DNA from: Heligmosomoides polygyrus polygyrus
Taxonomy: Eukaryota > Nematoda > Chromadorea > Rhabditida > Heligmosomidae
Reading direction: 5' to 3'
DNA length: 64,000 nt
Assembly: GCA_947396885.1 (NCBI GenBank)
Contig: OX377201.1
Span: forward strand, 22,049,923 to 22,113,922
In this document: one piece after another, positions 1-10,169 of the stretch
How the letters are laid out: every line of letters begins with the position of its first letter
Position numbering within the stretch: the stretch's first letter is position 1
The notes under the pieces: model-generated
Seen by the model: only the letters and a program-made list of their open reading frames with translations
Databases searched by the model: none
Told to the model about the DNA's origin: nothing
Program-made: the position numbers and the translations under genes

Positions 1-838
1 AGTAGTATTGGACATTCCTCCCAACGATGGGTCATCGAAATATCTATAGATTCCATTGTCCAAAATAAAGAGAAAGAATCGTGAAAAAAATCTTCAACTC
101 CCTTTTCTTTCGTGGTGCTCGTTGGTTACAGATGTTGCCTGCCAGCCTCTTAGAAGCTCCAAATGTGGGTTTTTTAAAATCAGGTTGGAGAAAATAGATT
201 TGCTTGCAACGTTGCAAATTGTTGACATTATCCAGAAGTAGTGTTTGGTTTCTTATTTTATTTTTATTCTTTTTATTTTTTCTAAATATCTCACTTTCTT
301 TTGTTTTTGTCTAACTGGATATCCCTTCATCAACCCCTGCTTTTGTTTCAGTGTTATGTTTTCTTTTCTAATTTGTCACCTTGATGATTTCCTTATTCTC
401 ATCACTTAGTTTTCATATTTCCTATGCTTTTTCTTTGTTTTGGTTTGTTGTTTGCTTCTCTATACTGATGCTTCCCCAAAATTTCCTCACACTTTTTCCC
501 ACGTTTTCCCAAGTTATGTGGGTACTGATGAAGTCGACGGACCTAATAAGTTGGTATCCGGAGCCGTTACTCTCGAAAGACTTGCAATGTTTGGCGGGCC
601 ACTGCTCCTCTTCGTCAGTTTCCCACAGTTTTCCACTGTTCCGGCCAGTTCATTATTGTCTTGTTATATCATAATTGGCTATTTCTTCTGCAGATGTCCT
701 CAATCTTCAATACCGTGCTGAGCTTAAAGTTTTGATATGTTGAGGTTTTCATTTTGTTCTCATTTGTTTCACTAAGTATACCGTGTCCTTACAGTTGTCG
801 CTACGCACAATTATGGTGCAAATAAATGAATAAATAAA
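1..838. other. AT-rich, pyrimidine-rich stretch with no supported gene
   Basis: No open frame here resembles a protein I know. The stretch from about 240 to 820 is T-rich on the plus strand and ends in a tail of AAATAAATGAATAAATAAA type. That organisation matches the end of the 49300-50150 stretch, so I infer the 3' untranslated part of a non-LTR retrotransposon or SINE. Weak family assignment. Confidence 0.35.
818..838 (+). repeat. (AAAT)n 3' tail of a retroelement
   Basis: An AAATAAATGAATAAATAAA tail follows a short sequence containing GCACAATTATGGTGC, which can fold. The same pattern (GCGCA-like palindrome, then an ATAA-repeat tail) recurs at 24500-24526 and 50100-50148 on the plus strand and inverted at 22841-22863 and 55140-55185. 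This indicates one dispersed non-LTR family. Confidence 0.5.
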
Positions 839-942
839 CGCCACACTCTTGGCCATCTGGCGCTAAATATGTCCCACGGCTGGAACGTTCCTTGATGATG
901 CTTAGCGGTTGGCAAACTATTCCAAGAAGCGTTCTTCTTCAG

Positions 943-1043
943 AGCACTCGGAAATATATCCTTGCTGCCACATGGATCATTTTCATTGGAAGCCTTGCCT
1001 GCTACATATTTGTCATCGTTCGATATATTGTGGAAAACAACAA
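943..1043 (+). CDS. Candidate internal exon coding a membrane-spanning helix
   Basis: A TTCTTCTTCAG acceptor precedes 33 open codons plus two bases, followed by a clean GTGAGT donor at 1044. The translation starts STRKYILAATW and continues with a roughly 20-residue hydrophobic run (IIFIGSLACYIFVIV) and then RYIVENN. A basic flank before and polar residues after the run suit a single transmembrane helix. The frame is also open upstream to 838 and contains ATG at 895 and 898, so it could be a first exon. A possible next exon starts after TCACAG at 1125 in matching phase and stops after 18 codons. I do not recognise the family. It is too short to be more than a candidate. Confidence 0.35.
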
Positions 1044-1044
1044 G

Positions 1045-1850
1045 TGAGTTTCAACAGTTAAGGATAAACCATACTTTTGGCACACGCCATAGCGAAAATG
1101 CATTGATCTAGAGCACTGCTCACAGCTACTGCCACAATCTTATGACCAACTCATGGTTTCATTGTGACTTTTGCCTCGTTTGAGAAGTTCTGGCAGTTTA
1201 CAAGTTTTGATGCGCACATCGCGCAAGCATACCACTTTCTCATCAAATGCGGCACCTTTCAAGCCATGCTGCATGCTTTTCAGATGAAATGTTACACTCT
1301 TCTAAGCTTCTCTTCTTCAGCTTTGACGCTTTTAAAACCAAACTTGGCAGCTTGCAGATAGCGGCGAGTATTTCCGCCTTAAAGAAGAGACTCTCAAACA
1401 ATTTTGTAGTTTTTAAACTCATCTGCCCCGAAGTGGAGAGTCAACACATTGCTTGAAGCTTTATAAAATTTTTATCGTCGAAAAGAGTATAATAGATTAC
1501 ATTTTGTTTTAAAGCGCAGGAAGGAGAAATCACGTGGCTTTTAAAGGAAGAGATCGCGCCATGCACCGTCGCAATTATTAATTTATGGCAAAAATTCTGT
1601 TTCCGTTTAGCAACATGTATGCGCACAACAGTAACTGTAAGTAGCAATGTAGAAATGTGTATTTATAATATTCTTGTCGCTCCGCTTACATCTGTGTTAC
1701 ACCACGCAAACAGAATCAATGACATAAAAATCACGAAGGCACTGTTGAGTGCACAAGACGACATCTAGTTTTATCATATTACATCATTGCAGCCTCAATG
1801 CGCTTTAAAAACAAGTTCAATTCCGTATGTTTCTATAAGGAATTAATAAA
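1045..1850. other. Non-coding stretch with part of a dispersed fold-back repeat
   Basis: No supported coding sequence. From about 1450 to 1640 the sequence resembles the middle of the fold-back family seen at 34478-35313 and 51738-52575: a TTTATAAAATTTTTAT block, then 'atcgcgccatgca', then an AATTCTGTTTCC-type block. The diagnostic GTGTCCA ends are not clear here. Confidence 0.35.
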
Positions 1851-2129
1851 GAGTGGTGCAGTCTGATTTTCAAAGTGTTCAGTTTGAAGTGAGAATAGTG
1901 ACAGAGCAGAAATCGATGTGAAGATGCCGCGAAATTTCTTCGAGTAGTTAGATCCCTTTGTCACTCCTTCCAATCAGTCACTCCTTGCCGCGTCGCACTC
2001 CCAACCAAAAATTTTGAAAATTTTTCAATATTTAACAGGAGCTTCCAAGGACTTTTTGGTGCCACGTAGTTGTTGCACAAACATTCTGGAATATTTCTCA
2101 TGCGTGGCAATTTGATCTGAGGGCATGTA

Positions 2130-2893
2130 AATATTACGACTGCAGTGAAGACTGACTGACTCCATAAATCGGACAATGCTTTGCGACTGACTATCGCTCT
2201 CCTTGTTCGTTTTCGTAATAAGAACTTTCTCGAGAATATCTTCACGGGAGATGAATCCTGGGTGTTCCTCGTTAACCATACTCGGAAGGTCCAATGGCTT
2301 CCTCAAGGAGAACCACAACCTCAAGGCGGGAAGGTAATGCTGTGAAATTGAAAAAAAAGACAAGAAAATTGAAAAAATAAATGGATTCTCGAGGAACGCT
2401 CTATCGTGAGCTTCCTGACGACGGCACCGCAGTAACAGCGAACATCTACGCTACACAGCTCTAGAAGCTCAGAGGCCATGTCGCGCAAATGGCTGGGGTG
2501 GAGGGGGGTTTACCTTCTTCACGACAATGCTCGCCCCGCACATTGCAAGGTCGTCTCGCCAGAAGTTGCAGGAGCTTAAGTGGGAGATGCTACCCCACCC
2601 ACCGCATTCGCCAGATCTTGCGCCATCGAACTACTATTCGTTTCGAGCTCTTATGCAAATCTTAAGGGATAGGTGCTTCAACGACCGAGCCGGACTGGAA
2701 TCCGAGGTGGAGCACCTCTTCGAGTCACAGCTGACTTCATTCTGGAAGAAAGAATTTTATGATCTCCCCGTCAGATGGTAGAGGGTTGTAGATGTAAATG
2801 GTAACTACTTTGTAGATTAAAGTCGCTCACAAAAGAAACACTAAAGCTTTGAAAAAAACTACTCTGTAGTGCAAGACTTTTTCACCAACCTAA
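2130..2893 (+). mobile_element. Decayed mariner transposon (3' two thirds)
   Basis: Plus-strand frames give FTGDESWVFLVNHTRKVQW, then VML, then HDNARP at about 2524 and SPDLAPSNYYSF near 2610. These are the three catalytic blocks of a mariner transposase. The third catalytic Asp is Asn (SPDLAPSN where SPDLAPSD is expected), and several frameshifts and stops separate the blocks. The right end reads TTCACCAACCTAAT at 2881-2894, the reverse complement of a TTAGGTTGGTGAA mariner terminal repeat. I could not find a matching left end. Inactive relic. Confidence 0.7.
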
Positions 2894-3880
2894 TAGTTTT
2901 AGTCTCGCTCCAGTCTTGCATCGTTGTCGCTGCAACTCCTTGTTGCCATCGGATAGCTGTTTGCACTGACATTTGCGTGGAGATTCCCGTTCTTTTTTAG
3001 TCGGCAGCATTTTTCGAGGAGTCATGTTCTAGGGAATGAAGCTAGGGCAGCAATGTATGTTTAGAATGAGGTGAACCCGCAGGCGAATCGACATATGCTA
3101 ATTGTAAGGTTAACCAACAAAGACTGCCTACTTACCTTGCTACTTGCGCGCTTTGCTGTCCTTTGCATTAATCACTGACAAAAAAAATCACATCGAGAAC
3201 CTAATCGTGTTGTGCTGTTTCCATTCTCTAGTAGTTTGAAAGTCGTTTGTTTCTGTAGTTCTTTATCATCATCAACGTTCTCTAACGAAGACTTTATCTT
3301 CCTTCCCTAACAATGAAATCTGCAGCATTGTGAAGCCATTCACTACCTTTGCCGTAGATGTATTAGGTTGTCAGGTAAGTTCACACATAACATCAGTTCA
3401 AACATGCTAGGTTGTCACATAAGCTCACGCATAGTTTCCACATCTTTACAATCAATGTATTAGGTTGTCCCATAAGTCCCCCCCCCCCCACTAAGCTACA
3501 CCCTGCGCGTGTTCGATTCGCTTGTCCGGCACTGTCTTCCTTCCCTCTCTAGGCTGATGATGAGTCCTACATTTGCAATGATAGAAAACATCTACATACA
3601 ACGCCTCCATTATTTTCCTGTATGGCGTGAACCTTTACTGTAGTGCTTGAGTAACTAGGCAAACTAATTTCTGATAATCCATTCAGGTTCCTTCCTTTTT
3701 TCAGACTTGTGTAGAAGGTGCCGGAAATCTCAAGTCGTCATTATAGTCAATTATGTGATCTTGTCATTCACATGATGTTGTATGCCTTCCATGAGCACCA
3801 GTCAGATTTGTCATTAAATGTGATTTTGAATAAATAAAGCACCTTTTATTTGTGAAACGTAAAGCGGTCATAGTGCACAT
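2894..3880. other. Non-coding stretch with a cluster of mariner-like termini
   Basis: No open frame of interest. Between 3362 and 3480 there are three copies of a mariner-type terminal sequence: TTAGGTTGTCAGGTAAGT, CTAGGTTGTCACATAAGC and TTAGGTTGTCCCATAAGT, spaced about 45 to 50 bp. The last runs into a C homopolymer (3479-3489). The remainder ends in TTGAATAAATAAAGCACC near 3840, a possible polyadenylation-like tail. No transposase lies between these termini. Confidence 0.45.
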
Positions 3881-5102
3881 TCAATACGCCAAGCTACAAG
3901 GCTGGAACTCGGCATAACGAAGCATGGGCGACGCAAGGTCGACAAACAGACATGGCTGTGGACGAACGATGTGAAAGCGAAGGTTAGAGAGGAGAAATCG
4001 CTTCATCGTGTGTTTCTCAGCGATAAATCAGCCGACAACTAGCAGGAGTATCAGAAGGCGAAGGAGCCTGCAAAGAAAGCCGTGGCTGTTGCGAAAGCCA
4101 CTCATTATGGTGATGTCTACCGAAAGCTCGAGTCGCGCGATGGTGAGCGATATTTGTATCGACTTGCTAAGACCCGCCATCGCCAAACCGAGGATATTGG
4201 AAAGTTCGTTGTTATCAATGATGAGAGCGGCCATCTTTGACAGACCACAAAAAGGCGCTGAAGCGATGGCGGGAGGAAATACTTTAAGGAAATTTCCACT
4301 ATGGAATTTTCTCATCCGGCCGTCCCTTCTGTAGCTTCTGTTCACGGTCCCGTTCACAAGATCAATGGTCCTGCGGACTGCTTCAATTACCGTCCGATTC
4401 GCTTGCTTTCGCTTAGCATGAAGATCGTTAAACGAATCCTCGATAGACAAATCCGTGCAATCGTCAAGCTCGCCGACAACCATTGTGGCTTTATGTTTGG
4501 TTGTAGGACCATTAATGCTATACACGCCGCCCGTTGGAGAAGCATCGTGAGAGACAGAAGCCGGTGCATGTAGCCTTTCTCGACTTGGAGAAGGCCTTCG
4601 ACCGCGTACTGCCTGAGCTTATATGGTACGCCTTGCGACACAACACAACGTACTTGAGTAACTTATAGAGTGGGTGCGGATGCTCTATTCTTGCTCAAGG
4701 AGTAGAGTGCAAGCTGCAGCTGGAACCTCAATGGAGTTTCCCATCTCTGTTGGGGTGCACCGGGGCGTTGCACTTTCTCCACTCCTCTTTGTTGTCGTCA
4801 TGGATGCCATTACCCGAGATCTTCAGCAGCCTGTTCCATAGACGGTACTTTATGATGATGACGTGATGCTTGCTTGCGAAGACAAAGACGATCTCAAGCG
4901 GCAGGTGCAGGCTTGGTGCGACCTTCTGGCGAGGTTCGGACTCAAATTGAACGTCAAGAAGACCGAGTACCTAACAACTGACGTGAACGAGTCCGGCTCC
5001 ATTAAGATTAACGGTACCGAACTTGCACGCACTTCGGTGTTTAAATACCTGGGATCAGCAATAGCGTCTGACGGCAGTCTGATGGTTGAAGTGAACTAAC
5101 GC

Positions 5103-5486
5103 GTGAGTGCAGCTTGGTCCAAGTGGCGTTCGCTGGCTGGAGTGCTCTGCGATAGGAAGATACGAGAGCACCTGAAGTCGAGGTTTTACGGAGCCGTCGT
5201 GCTCCCGGTAGCGATGTACGGCGCTGAGTGTTGGCCTGCGACTAAGGAAGTTGAAACGCGCCTCAGCGTCATGGAGACGAAGATGCTGCGCTGGACGGCT
5301 GGAGTCACGCGCTTGGACCGCATTCGAAATGATGCTATTCGGCAGAAGTTCGGCGTCGCGCCGATAGCGGACAAGATGCGCGAAGCTCGCTTGCGACGGT
5401 ACGGCCACGTTCTGCGTGGGAAAGAAGGCAGCGTCCGCAAGAAAGGCCTTGTCGAAGATCTGACGGCGTGTAGACAGGTATATTAG
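5103..5486 (+). pseudogene. RTE-like copy A, C-terminal part of the polyprotein
   Basis: An open stretch of 127 codons matches the region after the reverse transcriptase in copies B and D: AAWSKWRSL, GAECWP, METKMLRWTAGVTRLDR, EARLRRYGHVL. It ends prematurely because foreign sequence begins at 5452. The remaining part of the same domain resumes at about 5650 (LEVSGKRPRGSPKQRW) and ends near 5822. Function in the element is post-RT; the exact role of this tail is not known to me. Confidence 0.75.
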
Positions 5487-5641
5487 ACAGACGAACACTG
5501 AACTACCGGTGTGAGAACGACATCCTTATATAGGGCCCACAGGGCCGCCTGATTGATTAGTTGATAGTCACAGATTGGCAACAATGGCACTCCATATTAA
5601 CTATTATTGGCACTGTAACATGTGATCATTCTTTCCTCAAC
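5452..5641. mobile_element. 190-bp insertion with 8-bp direct repeat AGGCCTTG
   Basis: AGGCCTTG occurs at 5444-5451 and again at 5642-5649. Deleting the sequence between, plus one repeat, restores the frame KKGLELEVSGKRPRG, which matches GLNLEVPGKRPRG in copies B and C. The piece is therefore a discrete insertion with an 8-bp target-site duplication. An 8-bp duplication is typical of hAT-superfamily elements, but I see no terminal inverted repeats and no coding potential, so the class is open. Confidence 0.65.
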
Positions 5642-5826
5642 AGGCCTTGAGTTGGAAGTGTCAGGAAAGCGGCCTAGAGGAAGCCCGAAGCAGCGTTGGT
5701 CCGATACGTTACACACGAACATGAAAGTAGCTGGAGCCCACCCTGATCAAACGCAGTATCGAGAAGGGTGGCGTTGTAACACCAGAAGAGCGGACCCCGC
5801 GACGATGCGGGACAAACGCTGAAGAA

Positions 5827-5827
<1 letters not shown>

Positions 5828-5857
<30 letters not shown>

Positions 5858-5913
5858 AAGAAGAAGAAGAAGAAGAAGAAGAAGAAGAAGAAGAAGAAGA
5901 AGAAGAAGAAGAA
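5828..5913 (+). repeat. (AAG)n microsatellite
   Basis: An almost pure AAG/GAA trinucleotide run of about 85 bp directly follows the stop codon of RTE-like copy A. Non-LTR elements of this kind end in short tandem repeats, so it probably grew from the element's own 3' tail. Confidence 0.95.
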
Positions 5914-5929
5914 TGTCTGACAGGAAAAG

Positions 5930-6065
5930 CAAGAAAATTGTCTTTGCTTCCATAAGATATATCGAATTAAAAAATTAAAATTAAAAATAAATTAAAAAAT
6001 AAAAAAGGAAAGCAATTTTACAATCAAATCAATTCAAGTCAGTATTTTTCACCCAAACTTCGCCT
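5930..6065. repeat. AT-rich low-complexity stretch
   Basis: Runs of A with scattered T (for example TTAAAAAATTAAAATTAAAA) separate the AAG microsatellite from a fold-back element. Nothing else is supported. Confidence 0.6.
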
Positions 6066-6470
6066 AAGAAGGTTTTTTGGGGTGCTGATCACGAATCTGA
6101 CGTCTTTTTTTCAAAATTGGGCCGACTACAGTAGGCTACGGTAGGTACGGGTTAGTGAGGCTGTCGGTGTCATGGTCACCAATTTCGACCAAACTTTGCC
6201 TATAGGGGTTATTTGGGGTCTAAGGTAGGTTACGGTAGACTGAAGCTGCGATTATCGGTACCTAATCTACCGTATTTCACGCTAATACTAAAAACGAATG
6301 TCAGATTCGTGACCAGCACCTCAACTCCCTGGGCGACGTTTATGGGAAGACGGTGATCATGACCTCGGCAGCCTTAGTCAACCGTACCTACCGTAACCTA
6401 TCGTAATCGGCAGAAATTTCATAAACGAATATCAGATTGGTGATTAGCACCCTAAATAAACCCTCTGGTC
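6066..6470. mobile_element. Fold-back (MITE-like) element with ~160-bp imperfect arms
   Basis: The left arm (about 6066-6215: GGGGTGCTGATCACGAATCTG, then CTACGGTAGGTACGG, then TCATGGTCACC) reappears inverted in the right arm (about 6300-6470: GGTGATCATGACC, CCGTACCTACCGTAACC, CAGATTGGTGATTAGCACCC). No coding capacity. It lies just upstream of the RTE insertion. Confidence 0.7.
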
Positions 6471-6623
6471 AATTTTTGAGAGGAATATACACACAAGGCA
6501 AAAAAGTGGTCTTTGAGGGACGTTATGACATTATGATTATGAGCCACCGATGGCTCATAGCGCGCGCGTATCCCAGGCGGCTTTCTGCCGCGAAACGCGA
6601 TTTTCGTCAATGTGTTAAAAAAG

Positions 6624-9600
6624 GATAAAGGATAAAGGACGGCGTTATTCAATCCCTTCTGGGATGCGCCAGCGCATTCTACTTCTACGGGATGTCGTGG
6701 AGGCGACATGAATGCGTATTTAAACCACGGATCTCCCTCGATAGAGAGCCTTCGGGCTCTCTTGTTAAGAGGGATCTCGGGCCGCTTGTCGCAGGGCCAC
6801 GTGGCGCGTCCCCGGGTGGTGGATAGGGGAATTAAACGCGAACCAAATGCGACCGTGTGCTGCCCAGAGACGCAGGTGGGATGCAGGGGATGGACTCCTT
6901 GCTCCTGCTGTGTCGGGTCGATGCGTTCCTTGTGCGTGGGAGCGGCATGTTCGTGCACAGTGTGCGTGGATGTGTCCGTGACTGTGCGGATTGTAACTGT
7001 GTCGGCTCGGCCAAAAGCTTGCACTCGGTAGACTGGGAGTACATGTAAGGCGATTCGAGGCCGCCTTAAGTCTCGCCCCGTCCCTTCGGGCAGTCTGGCT
7101 GGCTGTCCGGAGTACCCCGCCCGCACGACAGAGCCTGACTAGCTACCCGTGTTGTATTCCAGTCAAACACAGCAGCACTAAAGGGCCTCATTCCCCTGAC
7201 CCCGAAAGAGCCCCCATTTCTGCAGCGATGGGAAGGACGAGTACGGAGAGGCTGCTAAAATCTCAGGGCCTAACCAGGCTGCGCAAACTGAGAAGGACTA
7301 GGATGACGATCTGTACTTACAACGCCCGCACGCTTGCGTCCGAAGCATCCGTCGAGGACCTGATGATGCAAGCCAGGAAGATCAAGTACGACGTCATCGG
7401 ACTGACCGAGACGAGAAGACACCACCCCCTACACGCCGCCTACGACTCCGGAGAAGAACTGTTCCTCGGAACATGCGACAGCAGGGGAGTAGGCGGCGTT
7501 GGTGTCCTCGTCAACACGCACTTGGCCATGAACATCGATTCGTACGAGTCTCTGACTAGCCGAATCGGACGTCTGCGACTGAAGCGATGTGGCTCCGTGC
7601 CAGCCTTGACTGTGTTCATCGCGTATGCCCCAACATCCGACTACGACGACGAAGACGTCGAGGCCTTCTACGTGGAGCTGGAGAAGTTCTATAAGGAAGA
7701 TCACACCTTCTACAAGGTGATCGTCGGCGACTTCAACGTCAAGATCGGACCGCGAAGGTAGCCGGAAAAACTTCACATCGAAACCCACGGTTTGGAGTGG
7801 AACGAGCAAGGTGAAAGGATGTCTGACTTTATCATGTCGACCAAGACCATCCATGGAAACTCACAGTTCCAGAAGCCTCCCTCCCTACGATGGACCTGGG
7901 AATCCCCCGGTGGCCAGTTCCACAACGAGATCGACCACATCATCTTCAATCGCAAGTATTGCCTGACCGATGTCTCCGTTGTCCCCAAGTTCTACACGGG
8001 ATCGGACCACCGCCTCCTTCGCGCGAGGTTCCGCTTTTCGCGTCAAGGAGAGAAGGCCGCGAAGTTCAAGAAGAGGAATCCCAGAACGACCATCAACTGG
8101 GATCTCTACACCTCTCTTGTCGGCCTTTGGGAAGATGCCGTCATGGACAACGTCGACGAGGAATACGATCGCTTCGTGCACCATCTCCACGATAGTGCTA
8201 AGGGAGCCGAGAGCTTGAAGACCACCAAGAGACGCCTGTCTCCGGAAACTCTCGAGCTGATACGCCAGCGTGGAGCAGCACGAGCGTCAGGCAACTACCA
8301 ACTGACGTCCGAGCTTGCAAAGCTATGCAGAGCGGCGATAAAGGAAGATCTCAAGGAGAGAAGGGCGGAAGTGTTGGCTGAAGCAGCAGAGGCAGGGCTG
8401 AGCATTCGCAATGCCCGCCGGAACTTCGCCAACTTCAAGACCAAGATGACCGCTCTCCGACGTCCTGACGGAACCATCACCTCTTCCAGAAGGACCATGG
8501 AGAAAGTCATCCACGACTTCTACTCCGATCTCTTCGATAGCCACGTCCACCTGCCCCCATGCCATCTTCCGCAGGATGGATACGTCGTTCCCTCTGTTCT
8601 CCCTTCCGAGATCCGACACGCCATCTCGTCGGTGAAGAAACGTACAGCACCCGGTTCTGACAGGATCAGAGCTGAACACCTGAAGAACCTCCCGCCAGCG
8701 CTCATCAACACCCTGGCGCGGCTCTTCACACGCTACCTGTCCGAATGCAAGGTTCCATCTCAGTGGAAGACCAGCAAGACCGTTCTGCTGTACAAGAAGG
8801 GAGACGTGCACGACATTGGCAACTATCGCCCGATCTGCCTGTTGTCCGTAGTCTACAAGCTGTTCACTCGAGTCATCCTGAATAGGATTAGTAGAACGCT
8901 GGACGAAGGACAGCCATGCGAACAAGCAGGATTTCGGAGAGGATTCAGCACGATCGACCACATACACACCATTACGAAGCTCATCGAAGTGTCGCGAGAG
9001 TACAAGCTGCCGCTGTGCCTTACGTTCATTGACCTGAAGAAGGCATTCGACTCCGTCGAGACTGAAGCGGTCATGGAAGCCCTGCTCACCCAGGGCGTTC
9101 CTACTCAGTACATCAGAGTTCTTCGAGAGTTGTACAGTGGATTCACGACCAAGATCTCACCATTCTACAACGACGTCGTCATTGACGTGAAGAGAGGGGT
9201 TCGACAAGGGGATACCATATCCCCGAAGCTCTTCAGCGCCACCCTCGAAAACGTCATGCGCGAACTAGAATGGGAAGACATGGGAGTGAAGGTCGACGGC
9301 CGGCAACTGCACCATCTTCGCTTCGCTGACGACATCGTGCTCATAACCCCGAGCATCAGTCAGGCGGAACGAATGCTGGCCGACTTCGATCGTGTATGTG
9401 GAAGCGTTGGACTGCAGCTGAATCTTACGAAGACGATGTTCATGAAGAACGGATGGGTTTCTGATGCCCCATTCTCGCTCAACGGAACGAACATCTCCGA
9501 ATGCTCCAGCTATGTGTATCTGGGTCGCGAAGTCAACATGACCAACGACCTAGCACCAGAGCTGAGCAGAAGGAAACGAGCGGCTTGGGGAGCTTTCAAG

Positions 9601-10157
9601 AGCGTCGAAGAAGTCGTGAAGAAAACGAAGAACGTCCGACTCCGTGCCCACCTATTCGACTCCACTGTTCTTCCTGCCCTAACATACGCCTCAGAGACCT
9701 GGGCTATACGAAAGCAGGATGAACACGCGATCAGCGTCGCGCAGCGTGGAATCGAGAGGACGATGCTCGGAGTGACACGACTCACGCAAGTGAGAGAAGG
9801 CCTCCGGAGTTCCGAGCTTCGCCGACGTTCGAAGATCAGAGACGCTGTCGCATGGGCCAAGTCGTCGAAAATTAGGTGGGCCGGCCACGTAATGCGATTC
9901 GCAGACACCCGCTGGACGAGAGCCGTCACAGATTGGATTCCGCGGGATGTCAAAAGAACACCAGGACGCCCACCAACGCGTTGGTCGGACTTCTTCGTGA
10001 AAGCCCTGAACGACCGATATGACGCTCTTCGTGTCCCTCGAGCGAGGAGGATCCATTGGACCACTCTGGCACGCGACAGGGACGAATGGAGACGCTGCTG
10101 GCGCCCGCTCGAGCAAGTCGATGATCAACGGGACGACAGGTGATACAGGTGATACAG
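6624..10157 (+). mobile_element. Near-full-length RTE-type retrotransposon with 12-bp target-site duplication
   Basis: GTGTTAAAAAAG is present at 6612-6623 and at 10158-10169, immediately flanking a unit made of a roughly 600-bp 5' leader, one long reading frame (7228-10143) and a 3' tail of two TGATACAGG repeats. Short tandem-repeat tails and variable target duplications are typical of the RTE clade. The 5' boundary is slightly ambiguous because the element starts with GATAAAGGATAAAGG. The leader contains a hairpin-like segment near 6740-6775 (GAGAGCCTTCGGGCTCTC). An element of this family has been described from dog hookworm (dingo), which is a fair comparator but not verified here. Confidence 0.9.
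7228..10143 (+). pseudogene. RTE endonuclease-reverse transcriptase, interrupted by one in-frame TAG
   Basis: The frame holds 971 codons and a TGA stop, with TAG at 7759-7761 (codon 178) as the only interruption. Residues 26-261 form an apurinic endonuclease-like domain: TYNAR (Asn32), LTETRR (Glu61), VGDFNV just before the TAG, and SDHRLL (His261). The reverse transcriptase follows: GSDRIRAEHLK, NYRPICLLS, FIDLKKAFDSV (catalytic Asp602), VRQGDTISPKLF and FADDIVL (Asp-Asp at 700-701, bases 9322-9339). The C-terminus has IRWAGHVMR and TPGRPPTRWSDFF. The encoded enzyme nicks target DNA and reverse-transcribes the element RNA in place. All catalytic residues are kept, so the TAG is the only visible defect: recent loss, or a stop that is read through. 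Confidence 0.9.
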
Positions 10158-10169
10158 GTGTTAAAAAAG

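Larger units (their letters stand above)
3885..5827 (+). mobile_element. RTE-like non-LTR retrotransposon copy A, 5'-truncated and decayed
   Basis: Plus-strand frames in order give LELGITKHGRRKVDKQTWLW (linker), YRPIRLLS and EKAFDRVL-type reverse transcriptase blocks, then a C-terminal region with AAWSKWRSLAGVL, MYGAECWPATKEV and GKRPRGSPKQRWSDTL. The copy lacks the endonuclease. It has an internal deletion near 4365, where the conserved 'KMKSGKATGPDDLP' block is missing. It also has several stops, and the YADD box region reads YDDD near 4850. A 190-bp insertion interrupts it at 5452-5641. The reading frame ends RADPATMRDKR, followed by an AAG repeat tail. Its closest relative here is copy E (shared SRVQAAAGTS), so A and E form a subfamily apart from B, C and D (SRVRAPAGTS). 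Confidence 0.85.

Noticed and set aside
5451..5643. GT...AG intron within RTE-like copy A
   Set aside because: Removing it as an intron leaves GGCCTTGCCTT, a broken frame; only removal as an insertion with an 8-bp duplication restores the protein.
5747..5953. Poly-leucine frame
   Set aside because: Reverse translation of the AAG microsatellite.
6452..7126. 224-codon minus-strand frame
   Set aside because: Lies antisense in the GC-rich leader of the RTE element, with no motif and no splice support.
8323..8967. 214-codon minus-strand frame
   Set aside because: Shadow of the reverse transcriptase frame on the plus strand.
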